From the NCBI RefSeq assembly GCF_001418335.1, contig NZ_LIPP01000028.1:18473-82472 (forward strand): a stretch of 64,000 nt of DNA, given 5' to 3'. The position numbers and the translations under genes were made by a program. The DNA is from Streptomyces aurantiacus. Its GTDB lineage: Bacteria; Actinomycetota; Actinomycetes; Streptomycetales; Streptomycetaceae. The notes beneath the pieces were generated by a model that saw only the letters and a list, made by a program, of their open reading frames with translations, had not been told where the DNA came from and ran no database searches. Below are positions 1 through 7,433 of this stretch, piece after piece (positions within the stretch are counted from its first letter, which is position 1; each line of letters opens with the position of its first letter).

Positions 1-455
1 ACCGGGTCGCGGCGCTCGTGGCGGACGCCGTCGCCAAGGGCGCGACCGTCCTCACCGGCGGCGGCGCCCCCGACGGAGCCGTACATCCGGCGACCGTCCT
101 GACCGACCTGCCGGAGGAGGCCGACCTGTACCGGGGCGAGGCCTTCGGCCCGCTCGCCGTGATCAGCACGTTCACCACGGACGACGAGGCCGTCTCCTTC
201 GCCAACGCCACGGAGCACGGGCTGACCTGCGGGGTCATCACCGAGAACGGCACCCATGGGCTCAGGGTCGCCCGCCGGATCCGTACCGGCATCGTGCACG
301 TCAACGACCAGTCCGTCGCCGACGAACCGAACGCGCCCTTCGGCGGATTCAAGAGCAGCGGGTACGGGCGGTTCGGCGGACGCTGGGGCATCGAGGCGTT
401 CAGCAACACCCGCTGGGTGACGCTGGCCACGCAGCAGGCGCACTTCCCGTTCTGA
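1..455 (+). CDS. Aldehyde dehydrogenase, C-terminal part (cut by window edge)
   Basis: The reading frame is open from base 3 and ends at a TGA at 453-455. About 150 residues are visible, which is the last third of an ALDH of roughly 480-500 residues. The segment with HVNDQSVADEPNAPFGG followed by FKSSGYGRFGG matches the C-terminal oligomerisation region of benzaldehyde/vanillin-type dehydrogenases, which oxidise aromatic or aliphatic aldehydes to acids with NAD(P)+. The EAFGPLAVIS stretch is the usual conserved Glu/Phe coenzyme-binding motif. The catalytic Cys lies upstream of the window, so activity cannot be judged. Substrate is inferred only from family resemblance. Confidence 0.85.
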   Translation, partial: RVAALVADAVAKGATVLTGGGAPDGAVHPATVLTDLPEEADLYRGEAFGPLAVISTFTTDDEAVSFANATEHGLTCGVITENGTHGLRVARRIRTGIVHVNDQSVADEPNAPFGGFKSSGYGRFGGRWGIEAFSNTRWVTLATQQAHFPF

Positions 456-585
456 GCAACCGGGCGCACCTGGGCAGGCGTGCGGGTGAAACGGCTCGTA
501 CGGGATGAACGGCTGGGGCCGACGTGTTGAATCCTTGAGTCCGTACGACGCATCGCACGCAACGACGACCGATGGGATGGATGCC

Positions 586-1029
586 ATGCCTCTTGAGGGT
601 GAGTACGAGCCCAGCCCCGCGCAGCAGGTACGCGAACAGGTGGAACTGTACGAGCGCTCCGGCGGTACCGAGGGAACGACGATGCGGGGGATGCCCGTGA
701 TCGTGCTGACCACCCGGGGCGCCAAGAGCGGCAAGATCCGCAAAACGCCGCTCATGCGCGTCGAGCACGAGGGCAGTTACGCCGTCGTCGCCTCGCTCGG
801 CGGTGCCCCCAAGCACCCTGTCTGGTACCACAATGTCGTCGGCGACCCCCACGTGGAGCTCCAGGACGGACCGACGCGCCAGGACATGACCGCGCGGGAG
901 GTGACCGGCGAGGAGAAGGCCCTGTGGTGGCAGCGCGCCGTCGCCGCGTACCCGGACTACGCCGACTACCAGAAGAACACCGACCGCGAGATCCCGGTCT
1001 TCGTCCTGGAGCCCGTCACCGGCGAGTAG
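586..1029 (+). CDS. Deazaflavin (F420)-dependent nitroreductase-family protein
   Basis: This 147-residue protein belongs to the DUF385/Ddn-like family of split-barrel F420H2-dependent oxidoreductases. The conserved block [17 protein letters not shown] followed by [16 protein letters not shown] carries the phosphate- and F420-contacting residues of the family. The frame can be opened upstream at 505 or 577. I chose ATG 586 because the family begins with [11 protein letters not shown] and the extra residues are not protein-like. These enzymes reduce quinones, enones or nitro compounds in the cytoplasm, and the substrate here is unknown. The gene stands alone and is convergent with the following CDF exporter gene. 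Confidence 0.85.
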   Translation: MPLEGEYEPSPAQQVREQVELYERSGGTEGTTMRGMPVIVLTTRGAKSGKIRKTPLMRVEHEGSYAVVASLGGAPKHPVWYHNVVGDPHVELQDGPTRQDMTAREVTGEEKALWWQRAVAAYPDYADYQKNTDREIPVFVLEPVTGE

Positions 1030-1079
1030 TCCGCCGGAAAACAGTGTGCATGACCCGGGGAGCGCCGGGCACCCGATGT

Positions 1080-2060
1080 TCAGGTCCCGCCGCGCTCCCC
1101 CGTCGTGGCGGGGCCGCTCTCGTGTGCCGCGGCGCGGCGCGCGAGGCGGGCGTCCGTCACGTCGAGGTAGATCTGGTCGGCCGCCGGGACCAGGTGGGAG
1201 ACGGACGCCTTGATGCGTACGGCGACGAGTTCCACCTCCTCGCTGTCCAGGCCGGGCGTGAGGTCGATACGGGCGGCCACCAGCGTCGAGTCGGGGCCCA
1301 GCTGCATGGTCAGCAGGGACTCCACGGAGTCGATCTCCGGCTGCGCGTCCAGCAGGGCGCGGATGCGGCCGCTCGACTCCTCGTCGGTGGCCTGGCCGAT
1401 CAGCTGGTCGCGCGCGTCACGGCCCAGCCGGTACGCCACGTGGACGAGCAGCACCCCGATGGCCATCGAGGCCGAGGCCTCCCAGACGACCTGGCCGGTC
1501 ACCATGTGAAGGGCCATGCCGGCGATCGCGAGGAGCACGCCCAGTACGGCGGTGCTGTCCTCCGCGACGACGGTACGCAGGGCCGGGTCGCGGACCCCGG
1601 CGAAGCCGCCACCCTGCTGGTGGACCTGGTGGAGCGCGCGCAGCAGGGACCCGCCCTCCGCGAGGAGAGCCACGCCCAGGACCACGAGCCCCGCCACGTA
1701 TCCGCTGTGGGACTCCGAGGTCTCGCTGCCCAGGGCTTCGAAGCCCTGGAAGAAGGAGAAGCAGCCGCCCATCAGGAAGATGCCCACGGCGGCCAGCAGG
1801 GACCAGAAGAAGCGTTCCTTTCCGTAGCCGAAGGGGTGGCGGCGGTCGGCGGGCCGTCGGCTGCGGCGCAGGGCGGCCAGCAGGAAGACCTCGTTCAGGC
1901 TGTCGGCCACCGAGTGCGCCGCCTCCGAGAGCAGCGCGGGCGATCCGGCGAAGACGCCGCCCACGGCCTTGGCCACGGCGATGACGAGGTTGGCGGCCAG
2001 CGCCACCAGCACGGTGACGCGGGTCCGGCGGTCCGAAGGGGAGGAGGGCTTACGTCTCAC
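1080..2060 (-). CDS. Cation diffusion facilitator (CDF) metal exporter
   Basis: This is an integral-membrane CDF antiporter of about 326 residues that exports divalent cations such as Zn, Fe or Co in exchange for protons. The first helices carry the transport-site motif SEAAHSVADSLNE (His49 and Asp53 from the chosen start), followed by the family hallmark HPFGYGKERFFW. A soluble C-terminal dimerisation domain begins near residue 225. The frame can be opened to 2141, but the extra 27 residues are Cys/Ser/Pro-rich and unlike the family. GTG 2060 gives the usual short basic N-terminus. The gene is divergent from the GST gene at 2183. The metal cannot be assigned from sequence alone. Confidence 0.88.
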   Translation of the reverse strand: MRRKPSSPSDRRTRVTVLVALAANLVIAVAKAVGGVFAGSPALLSEAAHSVADSLNEVFLLAALRRSRRPADRRHPFGYGKERFFWSLLAAVGIFLMGGCFSFFQGFEALGSETSESHSGYVAGLVVLGVALLAEGGSLLRALHQVHQQGGGFAGVRDPALRTVVAEDSTAVLGVLLAIAGMALHMVTGQVVWEASASMAIGVLLVHVAYRLGRDARDQLIGQATDEESSGRIRALLDAQPEIDSVESLLTMQLGPDSTLVAARIDLTPGLDSEEVELVAVRIKASVSHLVPAADQIYLDVTDARLARRAAAHESGPATTGERGGT

Positions 2061-2182
2061 CCCCGCCGACTGCCCCGTTCCCCCTGCCTCACACGAGGTG
2101 ACAGGGGATTTAGGGGAACAACAACTCTCACCGAAGCACACGTACGGGTACGTAAGGACGACGTACGGAAGGGAGACGCGTC

Positions 2183-3217
2183 ATGAGCGACACCGAGGGC
2201 GACAGCGCGGCCGAGGGCAACGCCGCGTACGGAAAGAAGTCCTTCAAGCGGTCGAAGAGCCACTTCTCGGACCGGGTGACGGCCGACGGGCGGGACGGCT
2301 GGCCGGTCGAGGCGGGGCGCTACCGGCTGGTCGTCAGCCGGGCCTGTCCCTGGGCGAGCCGCGCGGTGATCTCGCGGCGGCTGCTGGGTCTTGAGGAGGC
2401 CCTGCCGATGGCGATCACGGACCCGATCCAGGACGACCGCAGCTGGCGGTTCACGCTGGATCCCGGCGGGCTCGATCCCGTACTGGGCATCCGGTACCTC
2501 GCCGAGGCGTACGAGGCCCGGGAGCCGGGCCATCCGGGCGGCGTCAGTGTGCCCGCGGTGGTGGACGTACCCAGCGGGCGCCTGGTGACCAACGACTACC
2601 AGCAGCTCACCCTGGACCTCGCCACCGAGTGGCGGGACCTGCACCGCGAAGGGGCACCCGACCTCTATCCGGAAGCGCTCCGCGACGAGATCGACGAGGT
2701 CGCGGCGGGGGTGTACGAGGACGTGAACAACGGTGTGTACCGGGCCGGGTTCGCGACCGGCCAGAAGGAGTACGCGGCGGCCTGCGAGGGCGTGTTCGGC
2801 CGGCTGGAGCTGCTGTCGCAACGGCTGGCGCGGCGGCGGTACCTGGTCGGGGACACAATCACGGAGGCGGACATCCGGCTGTTCACGACGCTGGTCCGCT
2901 TCGACGCCGTCTATCACGGCCATTTCAAGTGCAACCGCCACAAGTTGACGGAGGATCAGGTCCTGTGGGCGTACGCCCGTGATCTTTACCAGACGCCCGG
3001 GTTCGGGGACACCGTCGACTTCGACCACATCAAACGGCACTACTACCAGGTGCACGAGGGCATCAACCCGACCCGCATCGTGCCGCTCGGTCCCGACCTC
3101 TCCGGCTGGCTGACCTCGCACGGCCGCGAGGAACTGGGCGGGCGCCCGTTCGGGGACGGGAGCCCGCCGGGTCCCGTCCCCGAAGGCGAAGAGGTACCGC
3201 CGGCGGGCCGGCCCTGA
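2183..3217 (+). CDS. Xi-class glutathione S-transferase family protein (glutathionyl-hydroquinone reductase-like)
   Basis: The 344-residue protein matches the ECM4/YqjG (Xi-class) GST family. It has an N-terminal thioredoxin-like domain with the catalytic motif RACPWASR (Cys55) and an all-helical C-terminal domain from about residue 170. Family members reduce S-thiolated hydroquinones through a Cys mechanism. Streptomyces make mycothiol rather than glutathione, so the natural thiol partner is probably mycothiol (inference). ATG 2183 is preceded by GGAAGGGAG at a good distance. The C-terminal 30 residues are Gly/Pro-rich and poorly conserved in character. The gene is monocistronic and divergent from the CDF gene. 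Confidence 0.87.
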   Translation: MSDTEGDSAAEGNAAYGKKSFKRSKSHFSDRVTADGRDGWPVEAGRYRLVVSRACPWASRAVISRRLLGLEEALPMAITDPIQDDRSWRFTLDPGGLDPVLGIRYLAEAYEAREPGHPGGVSVPAVVDVPSGRLVTNDYQQLTLDLATEWRDLHREGAPDLYPEALRDEIDEVAAGVYEDVNNGVYRAGFATGQKEYAAACEGVFGRLELLSQRLARRRYLVGDTITEADIRLFTTLVRFDAVYHGHFKCNRHKLTEDQVLWAYARDLYQTPGFGDTVDFDHIKRHYYQVHEGINPTRIVPLGPDLSGWLTSHGREELGGRPFGDGSPPGPVPEGEEVPPAGRP

Positions 3218-3336
3218 ACCCGGCGGGCCCCCGACACCGGGCCGGGCGGGCGGAACAGCTCGCGGCCGGCCGCGTATCCGCCGTTGAACTGGACACTCGC
3301 CAGGGGCCCGCGAGAACACGAGCCGAAGGAGAGCCA

Positions 3337-3630
3337 GTGCAGAAGAAGAAGCTGCCCGTCGTCTACAAGCCGATCGGATTCCTGCTCGGCTGGACGAGCG
3401 GAACTCTCGCCGGGATGGCGTTCCGGGCGACCTGGAAGGCGATCCGCCACGAGGACGACGCGCCCGACGCGCTGGACAAGGACCGCGGCTGGGGCGAGGT
3501 GCTGTTCGCCGCGGCCGTGCAGGGCGCGATCTTCGCCGTCGTGCGCAGCGCGGTGGACCGTACGGGTGCGACAGCCATAGAGCGGTCCACCGGAGTGTGG
3601 CCCTCCGGTGAGAAGGGGGGCCGCGACTGA
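3337..3630 (+). CDS. DUF4235 small membrane protein
   Basis: A 97-residue protein of the DUF4235 family, common in Streptomyces. It has a short basic start, a hydrophobic segment near residues 9-30 (IGFLLGWTSGTLAGMAF) and a second one near 63-75 (EVLFAAAVQGAIFAVV). These suggest two membrane helices with a charged loop between them. The GTG start at 3337 is supported by AGGAGAG just upstream. No biochemical role is known for the family. It lies between the GST gene and the peroxiredoxin gene in the same direction, but the gaps of about 90-120 bp make a shared transcript uncertain. Confidence 0.85.
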   Translation: MQKKKLPVVYKPIGFLLGWTSGTLAGMAFRATWKAIRHEDDAPDALDKDRGWGEVLFAAAVQGAIFAVVRSAVDRTGATAIERSTGVWPSGEKGGRD

Positions 3631-3720
3631 CTCCCTTACGGTCCCGTACGGTTGGCCTTCACACAGGTGGCCGACAGGCATGGGCCGACAGGCACGAGCT
3701 GACAGTCAGGGGAGCCGGTC

Positions 3721-4188
3721 GTGACGAACCAGGCAGTGGTGGGCGACACCGTCGAGGACTTCACTCTCCCCGACGAGACCGGCACGCCCCGGCAGCTCTC
3801 GGAGCTGCTGGGCGAAGGGCCCGTCGTGCTGTTCTTCTACCCGGCGGCGCTGTCCGCGGGCTGCACCGCCGAGGCCTGTCACTTCCGCGACCTGGCCGCC
3901 GAGTTCGCGGCTGCCGGGGCGCGGCCGGTGGGGATCAGCGGCGACACCGTCGAGCGCCAGCAGGAGTTCGCGGACAAGCACACCCTCGGGTTTCCGCTGC
4001 TGGCCGACCCGGACGGCGCGGTCCGCGAGCGGTTCGGGGTGAAGCGCGGCCTCTCGCTCGCGCCCACCAAGCGGGTCACCTTCGTGATCGCCGAGGACCG
4101 GAGGGTACTAGAGGTGGTGCGCAGCGAGATCCGGATGAGCACGCACGCGGACCGCGCCCTGGCGGCCCTGCGCGCGCACCGCGGCTGA
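3721..4188 (+). CDS. Peroxiredoxin (AhpC/TSA, BCP-type)
   Basis: The 155-residue cytoplasmic thiol peroxidase reduces H2O2 and organic peroxides. The peroxidatic Cys48 sits in PAALSAGCTAEAC, which matches the BCP/PrxQ pattern P-x3-(T/S)-x2-C. Ser replaces the more common Thr, a tolerated variant. Cys53, five residues later, is the usual intramolecular resolving Cys of this class. The conserved Arg of the active site is probably in the RVTFVI segment. The start is GTG 3721, with AGGGGAG immediately upstream. A TAG triplet near 4109 is out of frame, and the frame is intact to 4188. Confidence 0.9.
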   Translation: MTNQAVVGDTVEDFTLPDETGTPRQLSELLGEGPVVLFFYPAALSAGCTAEACHFRDLAAEFAAAGARPVGISGDTVERQQEFADKHTLGFPLLADPDGAVRERFGVKRGLSLAPTKRVTFVIAEDRRVLEVVRSEIRMSTHADRALAALRAHRG

Positions 4189-4259
4189 GCCGTCCGGCGG
4201 CCCGCCGAGGGCGACCGTCCCGACCGCGGCCGAGCCGTCCGGGGCGACGTGCGGGTGGT

Positions 4260-4652
4260 TCAGCCCTGCTTGGGAGCGGTGTCCGGCTCCAGGCGCAGGG
4301 TGAACGAGTGGCCGGACGGGTCGGCGTACCCCCGCTCCTCGTACGGGCTGCCCGGGTCCTTGGTCTCCAGCGGCCGTCCGCCGAGTCCGACGACCTTGCG
4401 TTCGGCCGTGTCCAGGTCCTCGACGCGGAAGTCCAGGTGGGTCTGGAGGGAGTTCTCGGGGCGCGGCCAGCTGGGCGGGGTGGCGTTCACGTCCCGCCGG
4501 AACGCCATCCTCATTCCCCCGGCTCCCTTGATCTCGACCCGGTTCGCCGTCGCGTCGGTCTCCTCGCCGTCGAGGAACTCCTTGTAGAACGCGGCGAGTT
4601 TCTCGGGCTCGGAACAGTCCAGGACCACGACGCCTGCCACTATCAGTGCCAT
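4260..4652 (-). CDS. VOC (glyoxalase/bleomycin-resistance fold) protein
   Basis: This 130-residue protein has a paired beta-alpha-beta-beta-beta VOC fold. The N-terminal half (VAGVVVLDCSEPEKLAAFY) and C-terminal half (HLDFRVEDLDTAE, then YADPSGHSFTL) show the two repeats with potential metal ligands His and Glu/Asp. The frame opens to 4736, but ATG 4652 is preceded directly by GGAGGAGAT and begins the family-typical MALIVAGVVV. Proteins of this type in Streptomyces are usually of unknown substrate, and nothing nearby assigns one. Confidence 0.82.
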   Translation of the reverse strand: MALIVAGVVVLDCSEPEKLAAFYKEFLDGEETDATANRVEIKGAGGMRMAFRRDVNATPPSWPRPENSLQTHLDFRVEDLDTAERKVVGLGGRPLETKDPGSPYEERGYADPSGHSFTLRLEPDTAPKQG

Positions 4653-4853
4653 ATCTCCTCCGTAGGCCGACCGAGCGCGAACGGCGGTCCGCCCACTGCT
4701 CCGACGACCGGGTACCCCGTCCCGCGGAATCAGCACGTGAAAGCGCCCGAACAGGAGCCGACGCCCCGGATGTGACGCGAGGTCACCTCATGTCCGGCCC
4801 GAGACGGGCGACCGCAGCCCCCCGGGACGGCACGCGGCCCGCCGAGGTGACGC

Positions 4854-5336
4854 TCACAGCGGCTGCCCGAGCGTGAGTGCGCGCGGACCGAAGCCGTTGC
4901 GCTCGTAGAAGCGGACAGCGTCCTCGTTGGCCGCATAGGCCGTCACCTCCGCCTGCTGGGCGCCCTGTTCCCGCGCCCAGTCGAGAAACCCGGCCACGAG
5001 CCGCGCCCCGACCAGGGTGCCGCGATGCGCCGTGCGCACGTACAGGCTGAGCAGAGTGGCGACCTTCACGGGACGCACCGCGGAGCCCTCCGCGACCGTG
5101 CCCGCGAGATGACCCACGACCTCGCCCTCGTACTCGGCCACGAGCAGCAGCCGCGCCGGGTCGTCGAGCCCCGAGGCGAAGCGCTCCGCCCCGTGCGCGA
5201 GCGGCCAGTCGACGTCGACCGTCGGGTCGCGGGTTCCCGCGTCCTCGGCGAACAGGGCCGCGCTGGAGGCGACGAGCGCCGGGACGTCCTGCGGGCGGGC
5301 CCTGCGGACGGCTGTCTGGTCGTGGTTGTCGCTCAT
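4854..5336 (-). CDS. GNAT-family N-acetyltransferase
   Basis: A 160-residue protein with a single GNAT domain. Motif A, LYVRTAHRGTLVGARL, corresponds to the V-x-x-x-x-R/Q-G-x-G/A loop that binds the acetyl-CoA pyrophosphate. The C-terminal NEDAVRFYERNGF is the classic motif B end with a Tyr as general acid. It transfers an acetyl group to an unidentified amine in the cytoplasm. It starts 106 bp from the DUF1304 gene, divergently, so the palindromic operator at 5381-5417 could affect both directions (inference). Confidence 0.87.
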   Translation of the reverse strand: MSDNHDQTAVRRARPQDVPALVASSAALFAEDAGTRDPTVDVDWPLAHGAERFASGLDDPARLLLVAEYEGEVVGHLAGTVAEGSAVRPVKVATLLSLYVRTAHRGTLVGARLVAGFLDWAREQGAQQAEVTAYAANEDAVRFYERNGFGPRALTLGQPL

Positions 5337-5372
5337 GGGGCGACGTTAGCGAGCGGGTCCGACAGTGGCTCG

Positions 5373-5417
5373 GTGACTTTCTGGACAGGTGTCCATGTAT
5401 ATTGGGCACCTGTCCAG
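5373..5417 (+). promoter_or_regulatory. Promoter and palindromic operator for the DUF1304/TetR operon
   Basis: Perfect 11-bp inverted arms CTGGACAGGTG (5381-5391) and CACCTGTCCAG (5407-5417) flank a -10-like TATATT (5398-5403). A -35-like GTGACT lies at 5373-5378. A nested palindrome with TGGACA and TGTCCA arms lies at 5382-5395. The arrangement, with the operator covering the spacer and -10 upstream of a DUF1304 gene translationally coupled to a TetR gene, is what an autoregulated TetR operon looks like. Assignment to the TetR at 5802 is inference from position. Confidence 0.7.
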
Positions 5418-5442
5418 GAAATCACCGAAGGAGATCACCTCG

Positions 5443-5805
5443 ATGCAGACGCTCGCGAACGTACTGGTCGGGCTCGTCGCCGTCCTGCACGCGTACATCC
5501 TTGTTCTGGAGATGTTTCTGTGGGAGCGCAAGCCGGGGCGCGGGCTGCACGGGTTCGACGCGGAGATGGCGCGGGCCACCGCTCCGCTCGCCGCCAACCA
5601 GGGGCTCTACAACGGGTTTCTCGCGGCCGGGCTCGTCTGGGGTCTGATCGCCGGCGAGCCGACCGGTTTCCGCGCCCAGGTCTTCTTCCTCGTGTGCGTG
5701 GTCGTCGCGGGTGTGTACGGGACGGTCACCGCGAACCGGCGCATCCTGTTCGCGCAGGCCCTGCCCGGCGCGCTCGCCCTCGCCGCCGTCCTCGTCGCCC
5801 GGTGA
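5443..5805 (+). CDS. DUF1304 membrane protein
   Basis: A 120-residue integral membrane protein of the DUF1304 family with four predicted helices (about residues 5-25, 49-69, 74-93 and 99-118). The family signature runs from HAYILVLEMFLWE through ANQGLYNGFLAAGL. ATG 5443 is preceded by GAAGGAGATCACCTCG. A start at 5389 is possible in frame but would lie inside the operator and promoter. The stop overlaps the start of the TetR gene by 4 bp (GTGA), so the two are translationally coupled. The function of the family is unknown, and control by the neighbouring regulator is likely. Confidence 0.87.
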   Translation: MQTLANVLVGLVAVLHAYILVLEMFLWERKPGRGLHGFDAEMARATAPLAANQGLYNGFLAAGLVWGLIAGEPTGFRAQVFFLVCVVVAGVYGTVTANRRILFAQALPGALALAAVLVAR

Positions 5806-6368
5806 CCTCCGACCCCCGGGCCGAGCGCACCCGGGCCAAGCTGCGCCGGGCCCTCCTCGACGAGTGCGCCCGGCGGCCGCTCGCGGAGGTCGGCGTCGCG
5901 GCGCTGGCACGCGCCGCCGGGGTCGGCCGGGCCACGTTCTACCTCCACTACGCCGGCCTTGAGGCACTGGCCGTCGACGCCTGCGCCGATGTCGTACGCG
6001 ACGCCGTGGACGCCCTGCACGCGTGGCGGGGCCGGCCCGACCCCACGTCGGCACCGGACGCGCTACTCGTGTTCTTCGCCGGGCTGCCACCGCATGCCCC
6101 GCTGTACCGTGCCCTGTTGAGTCCGGGCGGCGGCGGTCCGCTCGGCCGCGTGCTCCATCAGGACCTGCGCGCCCGCAGCCTCGCCGAACGCGAACTCGTC
6201 GGCGCGCCCCAGGCTCCCGTCGTCGCGTCCGCCGTCGCCGCGACCTTCGCGGGCGTCCTCGCCGACTGGCTGCACGGGCTCGTCGAGGGCACGCCCGAGG
6301 AGATCGCCCACACGGTGTGGCGCCTGCTCGTGGCCCTGCACGCCGTCCGGTGGGAGGCCACCCCGTAG
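5802..6368 (+). CDS. TetR/AcrR-family transcriptional regulator
   Basis: A 188-residue regulator that begins at GTG 5802, overlapping the upstream stop by 4 bp. The N-terminal helix-turn-helix spans about residues 20-55, with VAALARAAGVGRATFYLHYAG being the typical TetR recognition segment. The C-terminal two thirds form a helical ligand-binding and dimer domain. A much longer open frame extends upstream to 5025, but it is only the shadow of other genes. It probably represses its own operon through the 5381-5417 palindrome. The ligand is unknown. Confidence 0.88.
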   Translation: MTSDPRAERTRAKLRRALLDECARRPLAEVGVAALARAAGVGRATFYLHYAGLEALAVDACADVVRDAVDALHAWRGRPDPTSAPDALLVFFAGLPPHAPLYRALLSPGGGGPLGRVLHQDLRARSLAERELVGAPQAPVVASAVAATFAGVLADWLHGLVEGTPEEIAHTVWRLLVALHAVRWEATP

Positions 6369-6394
6369 GACAACCGGGGCACCTACGGGAGGAG

Positions 6395-7363
6395 TCATGG
6401 CCGGCGGCTCGCGTGGAACGTACGCCGGTACGCCTGCGGTGACACCCCGATCGCCGCGTGCAGATGCTGTCGCAGCGAGGTGCCCGTGGCGAAGCCGACC
6501 TCGCCCGCGATCTGGTCCACCGGCAGATCGCTGGATTCGAGCAACTGCCGTGCCCGCTCGACGCGTTGCTGGATGAGCCAGCGGCCGGGGCTCATCCCGA
6601 CCTCGTCGCTGAAGCGGCGGGCGAAGGTCCGCAGGCTCATCCGGGCGTGGTCGGCCAGACCGGCCAGGGTCAGCGGCTCACCGAGGCGCTCCAGCGCCCA
6701 GTGCCGGGTGGCCGCGGTGCTCGTCGCCGTGGGTCCGGGCACAGGCTGCTCGATGTACTGCGCCTGGCCGCCCTCCCGCCAGGGCGGCACCACACAGGTA
6801 CGTGCCACCCGGTTGGCCAGTTCGCTGCCGTGGTCCTTGCGCACGAGGTGCAGGCAGACGTCCACGCCCGACGCGGCGCCCGCCGAGGTGAGGAGATTGT
6901 CCTCGTCGACGAACAGCACGTCCGCGTCGAGGTCCACGTCCGGGTACATCTGCCGGAACAGTCCGGCCAGGCACCAGTGCGTGGTCGCCCGGCGGCCGGC
7001 CAGCATCCCGGCCGCCGCCAGTACGAAGGCACCCGTACAGATGGAGACGATCCGGGTGCCGGGACCGATGGCCTTGAGCGCCTCGGCCACCGCGTCGGGC
7101 AGGCCGGCGACGATGTGCGACACCGCGAAGGGCGGGATGACCACGGTGTCGGCCGTACGCAGCACTTCGGGGCCGTGCTCGACGGTGATCGAGAAGTCCG
7201 AGTCGCTGCGGACCGGCTGCCCGTCGACCGTGCAGGTCAGCACCTCGTACCGGCCCTCTGCGGAGCCGAACACACGCTGGGGGATGCCCAGTTCGAAGGG
7301 GTAGACCCCGTCCAGGGCGAGCACGACGACTCGCTCCACGGGTCCGTCGTATGTCTGCGGCAT
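6395..7363 (-). CDS. GlxA-family (DJ-1/PfpI plus AraC HTH) transcriptional regulator
   Basis: A 322-residue regulator with an N-terminal DJ-1/PfpI amidotransferase-like domain (about 10-180) containing SICTGAFVLAAAG at the nucleophile-elbow position. Its C-terminal AraC-type double helix-turn-helix (about 225-315) includes LTLAGLADHARMSLRTFARRF and QIAGEVGFATGTSLRQHL. AdpA is the best-known member of this architecture. It is divergent from the oxidoreductase at 7434 with only 70 bp between them, so it probably controls that gene. ATG 7363 fits the family N-terminus. Confidence 0.9.
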   Translation of the reverse strand: MPQTYDGPVERVVVLALDGVYPFELGIPQRVFGSAEGRYEVLTCTVDGQPVRSDSDFSITVEHGPEVLRTADTVVIPPFAVSHIVAGLPDAVAEALKAIGPGTRIVSICTGAFVLAAAGMLAGRRATTHWCLAGLFRQMYPDVDLDADVLFVDEDNLLTSAGAASGVDVCLHLVRKDHGSELANRVARTCVVPPWREGGQAQYIEQPVPGPTATSTAATRHWALERLGEPLTLAGLADHARMSLRTFARRFSDEVGMSPGRWLIQQRVERARQLLESSDLPVDQIAGEVGFATGTSLRQHLHAAIGVSPQAYRRTFHASRRP

Positions 7364-7382
7364 GGCACGATCCTATCGGACG

Positions 7383-7398
7383 ATGGCAATCATGCCAT
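7383..7398. promoter_or_regulatory. Inverted repeat between GlxA-type regulator and oxidoreductase
   Basis: ATGGCA-ATCA-TGCCAT forms a perfect 6-bp-arm dyad in the 70-bp divergent intergenic region. TGGC half sites are typical of AdpA-like regulators, though the consensus is not met exactly. It is a candidate operator for the regulator at 6395-7363. The assignment rests on position only. Confidence 0.45.
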
Positions 7399-7433
7399 TT
7401 CCCGGTCCGCCGGAATCGGGCAGGCTGAGTCAC

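Noticed and set aside
924..2186. A 420-codon open frame on the plus strand opposite the CDF exporter gene
   Set aside because: It has the composition of an antisense shadow in a high-GC genome, and the minus-strand frame encodes a clear CDF protein.
4771..4787. CRP-like TGTGAC/GTCAC dyad between the VOC and GNAT genes
   Set aside because: The spacer is one base off the Crp consensus and the site lies about 120 bp upstream of the VOC start. Support is too weak for a feature.
5025..5801. Upstream extension of the TetR reading frame to 447 codons
   Set aside because: The extension crosses the GNAT and DUF1304 genes and the operator. The TetR homology begins at GTG 5802.
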